Source: Vibrio mediterranei (GTDB lineage: Bacteria; Pseudomonadota; Gammaproteobacteria; Enterobacterales; Vibrionaceae). From it: a stretch of DNA of 64,000 nucleotides. The number at the start of each line of letters is the position of its first letter. Position 1 is the stretch's first letter. Positions 1 through 8,695 of this stretch are shown here, in pieces. The notes under the pieces were generated by a model. The model saw only the letters and a program-made list of their open reading frames with translations. It had not been told where the DNA came from and did not search any database. The stretch is taken from assembly GCF_900088415.1 (NCBI RefSeq), contig NZ_FLLQ01000007.1, positions 186,001-250,000 of the forward strand, written 5' to 3'. Both the position numbers and the translations under genes were made by a program.

Positions 1-1527
1 GCAATGCAGATGCTAAGAGGGGTTGCCGACTCACTTCAAGGACATCATGGTGCCTTCATTACCGAATCAGCCATTGCAGCCGCCGTTAATCTGTCAATAC
101 GCTATTTACCATCAAGACAACTTCCAGACAAAGCCATTAGCTTGCTCGACACTGCAAGTGCTCGAATTGCCTTAACCCAAGGCGCAAAGCCAGAAATTAT
201 CGAGTCTTTAGAGCAAATGATTCGTTATCAAGAAAACGAATTGATGGCATTGGCTAAAGAGCAAGCGCTATTCGGTGGCAATGAAGCCGATATTGCAGAA
301 GTCACACAGCAAAAAGAGCAAAAACAAAACAAACTCGACGCATTGAATATTCAGTGGAATCAAGAAGTTGAGCTAGTTGATAGAATTAAAGCAATACAAT
401 CTGATATCAGCAACGCGAGCGAAGAAACCGAAAACCCTGCTCAACTTACGGCAGAACTGAACAAGCTGCGAGATGAGCTGGCAGAACTACAAGGCGAGAC
501 GCCTCTGGTTCACGCATTGGTCGATGAAGGAACGATTGCTGAAGTGATTGCAAACTGGACTGGAATTCCCGTTGGAAGCATGTTGAGTGATGAAATTAAT
601 AAGCTGCTTACTCTGGAGTCCGAGCTCGATAAGCGTGTGATTGGGCAGAATGTGGCCAAACAAGAGCTCGCTAAGGCAATTCGTATCTCTAGAGCAGGCT
701 TGACCGACAACCGTAAACCTATCGGCGTGTTCTTGATGTGCGGCCCAAGTGGTGTTGGTAAGACTGAAACCGCCATGGCACTTGCAGAACAGCTCTATGG
801 TGGTAGCAACGACATGACCATCATTAACATGACGGAGTTTAAAGAAGAACACAAAATATCAATGTTGCTTGGTAGCCCCGCGGGCTACGTGGGCTTTGGT
901 GAAGGCGGTGTATTAACCGAAGCGATTAGACGCAACCCCTACTCGGTTCTGTTACTTGATGAGATGGAGAAAGCGCATCCTGGTGTCCACGATCTCTTTT
1001 ATCAAATCTTCGATAAAGGACATATCAAGGACAGTGAAGGCCGTAGTGTCGATTTCAAAAATACCATTATTATCATGACCTCAAATGCGGCTGACCAAGC
1101 GATTTGCGATGCTTGTGACGAAGCCGAATCCCAGCTTGATAACAGCACGCTGCTAGAAATGATTCGACCCGACCTTCAACGTTACTTTAAACCCGCATTT
1201 TTGGGCCGTACGACAATTGTGCCTTACTACCCACTTAACGATAGTGAGCTAGGCAAGATAACCGAAATATCACTGAATCGTATTAAGAAAAAACTGGCTG
1301 AGCAATACCAAGCATCATTCCGATGGGATGAGTCGTTCATTAACTACGTTGTGGAGAAAAACAACGACCCAACAACTGGCGGTCGCGCGGTAGAGCAGAT
1401 CATTAATCGCTCGCTCATGCCCAAGTTAGCTGAAGAGTGTATTAATCGCTTGAGCAGACAAGAAGCCATAAATCATGTGGAGGTCTCAGGTGATGACAAA
1501 AATGGTTTCTCTTTGAGTATTAGCTAG
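1..1527 (+). CDS. tssH: T6SS AAA+ ATPase TssH/ClpV, 3' part (5' end outside window)
   Basis: This is the C-terminal half of ClpV, the hexameric ATPase that disassembles and recycles the contracted TssB/TssC sheath in the cytoplasm. The frame is open from the first base, so the gene starts upstream; about 508 residues are visible. They contain the end of the first AAA+ module, a charged helical middle region (about residues 65-165), then the second AAA+ module with Walker A GPSGVGKTE (near 247), a GYVGFGEGG pore-loop segment and Walker B VLLLDEMEKAH (near 318). The C-terminal ClpB-type small domain follows. ClpV rather than ClpB is supported mainly by the T6SS genes downstream. The next gene begins 16 bases after the stop. 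The N-terminal sheath-recognition domain is outside the window. Confidence 0.93.
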   Translation, partial: AMQMLRGVADSLQGHHGAFITESAIAAAVNLSIRYLPSRQLPDKAISLLDTASARIALTQGAKPEIIESLEQMIRYQENELMALAKEQALFGGNEADIAEVTQQKEQKQNKLDALNIQWNQEVELVDRIKAIQSDISNASEETENPAQLTAELNKLRDELAELQGETPLVHALVDEGTIAEVIANWTGIPVGSMLSDEINKLLTLESELDKRVIGQNVAKQELAKAIRISRAGLTDNRKPIGVFLMCGPSGVGKTETAMALAEQLYGGSNDMTIINMTEFKEEHKISMLLGSPAGYVGFGEGGVLTEAIRRNPYSVLLLDEMEKAHPGVHDLFYQIFDKGHIKDSEGRSVDFKNTIIIMTSNAADQAICDACDEAESQLDNSTLLEMIRPDLQRYFKPAFLGRTTIVPYYPLNDSELGKITEISLNRIKKKLAEQYQASFRWDESFINYVVEKNNDPTTGGRAVEQIINRSLMPKLAEECINRLSRQEAINHVEVSGDDKNGFSLSIS

Positions 1528-1543
1528 CAAAAAGGCGATAGTG

Positions 1544-4135
1544 ATGAGTCGACAAAAAACGGACATTCAGGATGAAAATGCAAAGAGCAAGTCTCGCGGT
1601 ATGTTACCGGGACTTAGCTTCAAGCTTTCTTTCGCTATTTTTGTCGTCTTGTCACTGTCTATTTTCCTGACTGCTAGCCTAAACTACCTAAATTTTGATA
1701 AGCGTTTAACTGAGACGACTGACTCCAAATATAAGGTAGTGATGCAAGAAACCTTGTCCGATATCAACAATGCTATTGCCTTCGGTGTTCCTTTGCATGG
1801 CATCAGCAATGTGCAGTCTCTATTGGAACGTCATTTAGCCAGCGTTTCTGGCCTTATCGCTCTTGAAGTTACCAATAGACAAACTGAGCGACTCTACTTT
1901 GCCAACCAAGCTGAGGTCTCTGTCACTGAGAGCCAAGCTAAACAGCTACGCACACCTATTTACAATGCATTCGGTCAGTTGGACGGCGAGATCTCACTCA
2001 CTTACTCCCTCGAACATTTAGGCTCGTTGCGTAGTGGGCTCATTTCAAAAAGTGCGTTCTACGCTGTAATTTGGATTGCTATTGCGACACTGTGTAATTT
2101 AATTTTCATTCACGGCATCACAAAGCACATGTTGCGCCGAACCTCAGAGGTCGATCAATGCTTGTCATCGAAAGAAATTGCTGGATGTAAATTTGAACTT
2201 GCAAGCCAAATTATGGAAGGCAACCAACAGCATTTGACCCATTGGCAAAAATTCAGACAAAGACATACCACGATGTTGATTCTGGTGTTGGCATTCACCA
2301 CCACTTTTGTTGCCAACTTTATGACATCATTACAAATGATGGACTACTTCGCGGATATCTATCAACAAGAATTAAACGAAAAAGCCTCCATTATTGCCTA
2401 CTCACTCGTTCAATTACTAGATTACCTCATAGCTAACGGCTTTGATGTTGCTAACCTACGTGGTCTTGATAGTGAGTTAGCCAACTATCTGGTCAATCAC
2501 AATGACATTATCGCGATGTCTATCGTCCAAGAATCACAAACATTGGTGAACGCTGGTGCTCAATTCGATGAGTTGCAACTCAACACCCATTTATTCCCAC
2601 TCAATAACCACGACACCATCGCCTTAACCATATCATCTGACAAGAATCTCGTTGCTACTCTCCTCAAAGAGAACTTGCTCGATATGTTATCCATATTGGT
2701 TGCCTCTTTGCTAGTCGTTACTGAAGTGATTCTTTTCCTATGTAACTATATGATCATGTCACCGTGGCACCAACTAAAACAATTAGTTGCTCGGCTCAGT
2801 AAAGGCTTTTCAGACACGACGGCTAAGGTCACAAGCCGTGATGAAATCAGCACGCTACTTTCGAAAATAAACCGAGCAACCCTAGCAACAAACACCTCGC
2901 AAACATCGGTAATTGAACATCAGAACTATCGTTTTGTCCGTCTACCATTATTTTTGTTTGTCTTTGCTGAAGCGGCGTCTCTTTCTTTCTTTCCCAACTA
3001 TGTCTCGACCTTAGTCATGGATGTCTCTTGGATACCATTAAGTATGCAAGCGAGTTTTCCAATCTCGTTATTCATGTTGGTCTGGGCGATTTCTCTACCC
3101 TTTGCAGGATACTGGTCAGATAGATTGGGACGACGTAAAGCGCTTATCATCGGTGGTTTGGTTATCACTGTTGGCATGGTTTCCACCAGTTTGTGCAATA
3201 CGTTATCCGCTATGCTTCTCAGCCGAACCATAACCGCATTAGGTTATGGGTTAGTATTTATTTCAGCACAAGGCTTTGTGAGTGACTATACCGACGACTC
3301 AAATAGAACCAAAGGTATGGCTACGTTCTTGTCTTCGTTCTTCTCAGGCTCTTTGTGCGGAGCAGCAATAGGAGGCTTACTTGCTGACCGTATTGGATAT
3401 AGTGGCACTTTCTTTTTAGCTTCGGGAATCAGCATCGTTGGCGTGTTGTTAGTTTGGCGTTTCTTCGAACAAGGCGGCAATAACCAGTCCTCAGTGCCAA
3501 TCAAGCTATCCGACTTTAGTGATTTGTTGAGCAATAAGCACTTTGCTCTTATCAGCTTTTGTAGCGCGATTCCTGCCAAGGTAGTGCTTACAGGCTTTCT
3601 CTATTATTTATGCCCTGTTTATCTGCAACACCTTGGCGAGAGTAATGCCATGTCTGGACGTATTTTGATGATCTATGGGTTAGCCATTGTGGTTATCTCT
3701 CCCCTAACTGCGATATGGATAGACAGATTTAGAAACAAACTTGTCTTCGTAGTGATTGGCGGGCTGTTGTCCTCATTTGCTTTGCTCAACATCTATTACT
3801 TTAATGGCACCCTTGGATTACTAGTTGTTGTTCTCGTTGTTGGTGTCGCTCACAGCATCGGTATTTCACCACAGATCCCTTTGGTGATGAGTCTAATGAA
3901 AGTCTCCACCAGTGAACGGGGTAAAGCGATTGGTATTTTTAGACTTACAGAGAGAATCGGTAATGTAACAGGTCCTATTTTAACCGGAGCATTGCTTGGC
4001 ATTTATGGGTTTATTAACACCGTAATGATTCTGGGCGGACTGCTATTTATCAGCACCATAAGCCTTGTATTGGTGTATTACTTTTGGCAAAAGAAAGAAA
4101 AAATATTTAGTGACGTTGAAGGGGCTTCCGCATGA
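1544..4135 (+). CDS. Sensor-HAMP-MFS transporter fusion inside the T6SS cluster
   Basis: A large inner-membrane protein (863 residues) that joins signalling-type extracytoplasmic regions to a major facilitator transporter. In order: a membrane helix (about 25-50), a first periplasmic region, a helix (about 171-194), a short cytoplasmic stretch, a helix (about 243-263), a second periplasmic region, a helix (about 379-405), a HAMP-like linker (about 406-450), then an MFS domain of about 12 helices (about 462-850). The MFS carries the loop motif GYWSDRLGRR near 522. ATG 1544 lies 8 bases after AAGG; a GTG at 1541 is in frame. The stop overlaps the next start (ATGA), so this gene and the two binding-protein genes are probably co-translated. 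I infer that the periplasmic regions or bound partners gate transport or signal to the T6SS. The substrate is unknown. Confidence 0.8.
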   Translation: MSRQKTDIQDENAKSKSRGMLPGLSFKLSFAIFVVLSLSIFLTASLNYLNFDKRLTETTDSKYKVVMQETLSDINNAIAFGVPLHGISNVQSLLERHLASVSGLIALEVTNRQTERLYFANQAEVSVTESQAKQLRTPIYNAFGQLDGEISLTYSLEHLGSLRSGLISKSAFYAVIWIAIATLCNLIFIHGITKHMLRRTSEVDQCLSSKEIAGCKFELASQIMEGNQQHLTHWQKFRQRHTTMLILVLAFTTTFVANFMTSLQMMDYFADIYQQELNEKASIIAYSLVQLLDYLIANGFDVANLRGLDSELANYLVNHNDIIAMSIVQESQTLVNAGAQFDELQLNTHLFPLNNHDTIALTISSDKNLVATLLKENLLDMLSILVASLLVVTEVILFLCNYMIMSPWHQLKQLVARLSKGFSDTTAKVTSRDEISTLLSKINRATLATNTSQTSVIEHQNYRFVRLPLFLFVFAEAASLSFFPNYVSTLVMDVSWIPLSMQASFPISLFMLVWAISLPFAGYWSDRLGRRKALIIGGLVITVGMVSTSLCNTLSAMLLSRTITALGYGLVFISAQGFVSDYTDDSNRTKGMATFLSSFFSGSLCGAAIGGLLADRIGYSGTFFLASGISIVGVLLVWRFFEQGGNNQSSVPIKLSDFSDLLSNKHFALISFCSAIPAKVVLTGFLYYLCPVYLQHLGESNAMSGRILMIYGLAIVVISPLTAIWIDRFRNKLVFVVIGGLLSSFALLNIYYFNGTLGLLVVVLVVGVAHSIGISPQIPLVMSLMKVSTSERGKAIGIFRLTERIGNVTGPILTGALLGIYGFINTVMILGGLLFISTISLVLVYYFWQKKEKIFSDVEGASA

Positions 4136-5175
4136 CTAGATCACTTCAATCCATCGCCTTAATCATAACGTTGCTGCTTACGTCGGTACTCTCGGCAAAT
4201 GAAGATAGTCCTAGCTCTAATTTGTATGACTCCAAACATGTCGTCATGCTGCTTTGGCGAGGGGTGACTCAAGCAGAGCAAGGGTTTGTTGATGAAATGA
4301 ATAAGAATGATAACGTCCGCATCACTATATTAGATGCGGATAAGAACCGAGAAACTTTGGCGAAGCACATCGATTCCTTGGAAGGCCTTAAGCCTGATCT
4401 TGTTTATACCTTTGGAACGACTATTACCTTGTCACTTTTGGGTAGCACTAATGCCCCTACGGAATTTAACAGTAGCGGTGAAGTTCCGGTTGTCTTTAAT
4501 ATTGTGAGCGACCCGATTGGTTCAAAAATAGTAGATAGTGTAGATAGCACACAAAGAACCCAGAACTATACCGGAGTTAGCCATATTGTCCCCTATGAAG
4601 TGCAGCTTAACGTCATCAAGGAGTTGGGGAATATCCGTACTGTTGGTATTTTGTTTAACCCACTAGAAAACAATTCACAAATAGCTGCAAACACTTTGCT
4701 GGCCGTCGCGACACAAAACGATATTAACGTCAAACGCTACCCAGTCAAGAAAACGACTAAAGGCATAGACGAGAGCAATATTCAATCTCTGGTCGCTGAG
4801 ATGAAGAAAGATAATGTGGATTTAGTATACCTGCCGGCGGACTCGTTACTAATCTCGAATGCCAAGGCCATTACCGATATTGTACACGGCGCGGGGCTAC
4901 CTACTTTCTCAGCCACAGAATCACCAATACGCAATAGTGGTGCACTTGTTGGTGTTGTTAGCCGCTATTACTATGCTGGTCAATTTGCAGCCTTTAAAGC
5001 GCAGCAAATACTCACCGAAGATACTTTTGCTGGAGATATACCCATTGAAACACTCCAACAGTTTTCCTATATCGTTAATGCCGATACCGCAAACCTAATC
5101 GGGTATTTCCCCCCCGTTTCTATGTTAAAAATTTCAGAGTTAGTAAGGAATAAGGATGTTCTTGAAACCCAATAA
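4132..5175 (+). CDS. Periplasmic ABC_sub_bind (TrpX-like) substrate-binding protein
   Basis: A 347-residue secreted binding protein of the ABC_sub_bind family (PF04392-type). A signal peptide ends near VLSA/NE (about residue 22). Two Rossmann-like lobes follow, with family features such as PDLVYTFGTT in lobe 1, VVFNIVSDP, GILFNPLENNS at the start of lobe 2, and the VGVVSRYYYAG segment. Family members bind small ligands, including amino acids, either for ABC transporters or for sensor proteins. No permease or ATPase gene adjoins it. Instead it overlaps the sensor-MFS gene upstream by 4 bases and the next binding protein by 20. I therefore infer that it presents a ligand to the periplasmic parts of the MFS fusion. 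The ligand cannot be told from the sequence. Confidence 0.82.
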   Translation: MTRSLQSIALIITLLLTSVLSANEDSPSSNLYDSKHVVMLLWRGVTQAEQGFVDEMNKNDNVRITILDADKNRETLAKHIDSLEGLKPDLVYTFGTTITLSLLGSTNAPTEFNSSGEVPVVFNIVSDPIGSKIVDSVDSTQRTQNYTGVSHIVPYEVQLNVIKELGNIRTVGILFNPLENNSQIAANTLLAVATQNDINVKRYPVKKTTKGIDESNIQSLVAEMKKDNVDLVYLPADSLLISNAKAITDIVHGAGLPTFSATESPIRNSGALVGVVSRYYYAGQFAAFKAQQILTEDTFAGDIPIETLQQFSYIVNADTANLIGYFPPVSMLKISELVRNKDVLETQ

Positions 5176-5896
5176 CATGACAAGTTATCTATCATTTTCA
5201 AGGCGATGTATCTTGTTGCTCGCTAGTGCCATGATTGCATATGGTGCTGCGGCTAATACGATAGGCCCATCTAGATTGATGTTAACAACCCAAGACTGGC
5301 CGCCCTATCAATATTATGAACATGCCGAGATGAAAGGTGTCGCCATTACCACAGTCAAATGCGCACTTGGCTCAATGGGTCAACCATACCAATTTACTAT
5401 GACCAGTTGGTCTGATGCCCAAATGCGAGTCCAAAATGGCAATCAGCATGGCTTTTTTGTCGCAACTGAGACACTGGAACGAAATGAGTATGCAGCAGTT
5501 TCAACCCCGATCGCCGAACAGAAGATTAACTGGTACTTCGGAGCGGGTGTCGAACCCCAAATCACCGAATTGGATAAACTCAACCTCAAATTTTCTGCAA
5601 AATTTGGGTCAAATAAGTGGTTTTGGCTTAAAAGACAGGGATTTAACGTAGTGAAGCAGCCAAGAGATGCTAAAGTTTTATTAAAGCTGTTAAAACAACG
5701 TGAAATCGACATTGCACTTGAAGACCAACTGGTTTTCGAAAATGAGCTAGACGTAGCTGGGTTATCCAAAGACTACTTTCGCTCACAGCATATGGAAACC
5801 AAGAAGATGGGGGTCTACTTTTCAAATCGATTCCTCAACGAATACTCCGGGTTCTTAACAAGCTTTAATCGCGCAGTGGAAAAGTGTAAGGGGTAA
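5156..5896 (+). CDS. Periplasmic solute-binding protein, SBP_bac_3-like
   Basis: A 246-residue exported protein resembling the amino-acid-type bacterial solute-binding family 3. The N-terminal signal ends around GAAA/NTIG. The mature part opens with LMLTTQDWPPYQYYE, the typical first strand of this fold, followed by a segment MKGVAITTVKCAL. Lobe 2 contains KQREIDIALEDQLVF, which matches the usual position of the hinge return. Start choice: ATG 5156 has AAGGA six bases upstream; an in-frame ATG at 5177 has no ribosome site. It overlaps the previous gene by 20 bases, and the FHA gene starts 2 bases after its stop. It is thus the second binding protein in the T6SS operon without an ABC transporter. 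The role is unknown; ligand sensing for the preceding MFS fusion is an inference. Confidence 0.75.
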   Translation: MFLKPNNMTSYLSFSRRCILLLASAMIAYGAAANTIGPSRLMLTTQDWPPYQYYEHAEMKGVAITTVKCALGSMGQPYQFTMTSWSDAQMRVQNGNQHGFFVATETLERNEYAAVSTPIAEQKINWYFGAGVEPQITELDKLNLKFSAKFGSNKWFWLKRQGFNVVKQPRDAKVLLKLLKQREIDIALEDQLVFENELDVAGLSKDYFRSQHMETKKMGVYFSNRFLNEYSGFLTSFNRAVEKCKG

Positions 5897-5898
5897 CT

Positions 5899-6846
5899 AT
5901 GGCCATTAGTATTCATTTAGTGTCAATTCCGGAGCAGGAAGCTGTCGCGTCCCGAATTGTCCACCTTCCAGAAGAAGGTGGAGTGATTGGCCGCAGCCCT
6001 GATTGTGATGTCGTTTTGCCAGATCACTCTAGTCGAATATCACGTAAACATGCTGCCATCACACTGACCAATGACGGTTACTTTATTCAAGACTTAAGTC
6101 GCAATGGCATTAACTTAAATGACAAATCGGTACAAGGTGGGCTTCAGCTGCCCATTAGCGATGGCGATATCATTGCAATAGCAGATTACAGCCTTCTCGT
6201 CAGCACATTGACAGCCTCGAAAGCGGCTGAGGTCAATAAGGAAGTCGATGTTGATACCCTTAGTTTCAACATCAACGCCAGCGATGATGTTGATTTTCTT
6301 GAAACCAGCACACTCAGTTCAATACAAGTCGAACCTATGACCAACGATTTTTCTACCCAGAATGTACTGGCTGAAGACCCATTTTCATCGGATCCTTTTG
6401 ACGGGTTTGAACAGGAAGAGATTTCTCGATTTGAAGAACCAATCAACAACGTACAACACGTCAACTTTAGCGAAGAAACAGAGCCCTCTTCGACTATTGA
6501 GTTCGTTCCCATGAATAGAGAAAACGACGACATTACCTCGTCGCTACAGCAGCTTATTGCACTATCAAAAGAAAACCAAAGCCTGTTGCAAAACCCATCA
6601 TTTCAACACGACCAACTTTTTGCTGCCTTGGAACAAACCATAGAACAGTTTTTAGATGAGTTCTGCCCTGAGCAACTGGAGTCTCAGTTTAACGAATATG
6701 TAGGCAACAGTCTGTTTGTGAACAAAGAGAAACGTTACTGGCGCATTTACAGAAAGACCTTCGAGCGCAGACAGAAGAATGGTGATTTTCGCCGCCAATT
6801 TAAAGCGCTGTTTATTGAAAATATGCAACGCGGAGGAGAAGACTAA
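5899..6846 (+). CDS. tagH: T6SS FHA-domain protein (Fha/TagH-like)
   Basis: A 315-residue cytoplasmic protein with an N-terminal forkhead-associated domain, which binds phosphothreonine, in residues about 20-100. Visible FHA residues are VIGRSPDCDVVLPD, then SSRISRKHA, then DLSRNGINLND, so the core Gly-Arg, Ser-Arg-His and Asn are all present. A long acidic, low-complexity linker (about 105-210) leads to a conserved helical C-terminus of the kind found in T6SS-associated FHA proteins. In Pseudomonas, Fha1 is a scaffold activated when the PpkA kinase phosphorylates its threonines. Here a kinase-like gene closes the operon at 13308, which would fit that logic. The start follows AAGGGG. The stop overlaps the tssJ start by one base. 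Confidence 0.88.
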   Translation: MAISIHLVSIPEQEAVASRIVHLPEEGGVIGRSPDCDVVLPDHSSRISRKHAAITLTNDGYFIQDLSRNGINLNDKSVQGGLQLPISDGDIIAIADYSLLVSTLTASKAAEVNKEVDVDTLSFNINASDDVDFLETSTLSSIQVEPMTNDFSTQNVLAEDPFSSDPFDGFEQEEISRFEEPINNVQHVNFSEETEPSSTIEFVPMNRENDDITSSLQQLIALSKENQSLLQNPSFQHDQLFAALEQTIEQFLDEFCPEQLESQFNEYVGNSLFVNKEKRYWRIYRKTFERRQKNGDFRRQFKALFIENMQRGGED

Positions 6847-7337
6847 TGCGGTTATCAACGCTATCAACCGCTTTGTTTGTGCTCAGCATTACAGCATGTT
6901 CTTCTGACCCCGTCCCTGTGACTACGGCCTATAGCATGACTGTTAATGCGGACGATACTATTAACAAATATCAATCTGACTCAGCCAACCCTGTCGTAGT
7001 GAGATTATATCAACTCGCGAGTAAAGAGAGCTTCGAACAAAGCAGCTTTATTACTCTGTATAACACCGACCTCCAAGCGCTAGGAAGTAGTCTGGTGGTC
7101 AAACAAGTTTTACCGTCAGTGATGCCTGACAGTAACCAAACTATCTCACTAGATATCAACAAAAATACCCAGTACATCGCCGCATTAGTGGAGTATGCCA
7201 ACTACCGTGAAAGCAATGGAAAAGCAGTAACTGCTGTACCCACTGATGGTGAAAGTAGCATCGCGCTTAGACTATCTGGACTTAATGTAGAGCTTGACAT
7301 CGTCGCTCCTGAGTCCAGTTGGTGGCAGATATTCTGA
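6846..7337 (+). CDS. tssJ: T6SS outer-membrane lipoprotein TssJ
   Basis: A 163-residue lipoprotein that anchors the T6SS membrane complex in the outer membrane and contacts TssM in the periplasm. The signal peptide ends in a lipobox, LSITAC, with the lipidated Cys at residue 18. The residue at +2 is Ser, compatible with outer-membrane sorting. The mature domain has the TssJ beta-sandwich pattern, with VVVRLYQLASKESFEQSSF near the start, the usual (V/I)R(I/L)YQL signature of the family. The ATG overlaps the stop of the FHA gene. The position immediately before tssK, tssL and tssM is the common order, and supports the call despite the low sequence conservation of this family. Confidence 0.9.
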   Translation: MRLSTLSTALFVLSITACSSDPVPVTTAYSMTVNADDTINKYQSDSANPVVVRLYQLASKESFEQSSFITLYNTDLQALGSSLVVKQVLPSVMPDSNQTISLDINKNTQYIAALVEYANYRESNGKAVTAVPTDGESSIALRLSGLNVELDIVAPESSWWQIF

Positions 7338-7360
7338 TAGAACGATAAAAAGGATTTTTC

Positions 7361-8692
7361 GTGGACGCGCATAAGAAAGTAGTATGGAAAGAAGGCATGT
7401 TTATTGCCCCTCAACATTTTCAACAGCAGGATAGATTTGTCCAAAACTATGTGAGACAAAACGTCGACACACTCTCTCATTTTGCCCCATTTTTCGGTTT
7501 GACGGAGCTCTCCATTAACACTGACCTATTAAAAATTGGAAAGCTAGCCATCACCCAATGCTCTGGGATTTTCCCCGACGGTACTCAATTCAACACCGTC
7601 AAAGAAGTCGCTATAAATATCCCTGTTGGTACCGTCGATAACACTATATATCTCGCTCTCCCTTTAGCTCTGCAAGGCAATAACGATTATTGTGAGGATG
7701 AGAGTGGGACAAGCCGTTATGTCACCAAGTCCATCAATGTATTTGACTCAGCAACTCATGAAAACACCAGCCTTGAAGTGGATGTCGCAAGATTAAACGT
7801 TCAACTTCTGTCTGACCACGATGACCACTCAGGTCACTCGTTGATTCCTGTCGCTCGCATACTTGAATGTACTGAGGCTGGCGAAGTCATTTTAGACCGA
7901 GCATTTATCGCAGCGTGCCTTCACTACGGCGCTTCACGTTATCTAACGGATAAAGTCAAAGAAACGCATGCCTTACTGGTCAGCCGAACACAAAACCTAT
8001 TTAAGCGTATTCAAGCAGGTCAAAGTCAAAAAAGTGACCAGTCGTTGATGCTTGATTACCTATGGCTACAAACTTTGAATAGTTGGATGCCTTGGTTTGA
8101 TTTGACGTCACAAAATGAGCGATATAGCACTTACGACTTGTACGTACACCTCAATCGTTTTCGTGCTGAGTTAATGGCATTAAGTCCTGAACTCGCCCCG
8201 GAGGCGAGCGCGCTAAAGGTGGATAAGTTGTACAGTAACTTCAGCCCGCTTTTCGCCGATTTACGTAACCTCTTGACGCTTGTTCAACAAGACTCGGTAA
8301 TAGAGTTCACTTGGGATACTGCACTATTTGAAAAACGCCGACTACTTCGAACTATTATTAAAGACCCATTATCTGTCCAATCAAGGCGCTTTGTGCTTAG
8401 CGTCACCTCGTCATTGTCGGCCGGTAAACTCAGTGAAACCTTCATAGCTGCGGCGAAACTAAGTAGTAATACCCGCATTGTTGAATTGGTTCGTAACTCT
8501 CTCTCGGGTATCAGCCTGACCGCTCTTCCTGTTGCACCAAGCGAACTTAAACCGGTTCAAGGTACGACCTATTTTGAACTCAATACTTCAGACCCTATGT
8601 GGCAAGAGATGCTAACGATGAGGGATGCCTTGGCGCTTCACGTCGATACTCGCGTGCCTGATCTTGAAGTACATTTATATGCGCTGAGGTAA
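7361..8692 (+). CDS. tssK: T6SS baseplate protein TssK
   Basis: A 443-residue cytoplasmic protein that links the baseplate to the TssJLM membrane complex as a trimer. The N-terminus has the strongly conserved family signature VVWKEGMFIAPQHFQQQD (about residues 6-23). The middle shoulder and helical regions and a C-terminal TssL-binding domain follow, ending in VHLYALR, typical of the family. Length is normal. Translation appears to start at GTG 7361, because the family signature begins only a few codons later; an AAAAGG sequence stands a few bases upstream. It is spaced 23 bases from tssJ and 3 bases from tssL. Confidence 0.95.
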   Translation: MDAHKKVVWKEGMFIAPQHFQQQDRFVQNYVRQNVDTLSHFAPFFGLTELSINTDLLKIGKLAITQCSGIFPDGTQFNTVKEVAINIPVGTVDNTIYLALPLALQGNNDYCEDESGTSRYVTKSINVFDSATHENTSLEVDVARLNVQLLSDHDDHSGHSLIPVARILECTEAGEVILDRAFIAACLHYGASRYLTDKVKETHALLVSRTQNLFKRIQAGQSQKSDQSLMLDYLWLQTLNSWMPWFDLTSQNERYSTYDLYVHLNRFRAELMALSPELAPEASALKVDKLYSNFSPLFADLRNLLTLVQQDSVIEFTWDTALFEKRRLLRTIIKDPLSVQSRRFVLSVTSSLSAGKLSETFIAAAKLSSNTRIVELVRNSLSGISLTALPVAPSELKPVQGTTYFELNTSDPMWQEMLTMRDALALHVDTRVPDLEVHLYALR

Positions 8693-8695
8693 TCC

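Noticed and set aside
487..852. Minus-strand frames opposite clpV
   Set aside because: They are shadows of the conserved ATPase gene, with no own start signals.
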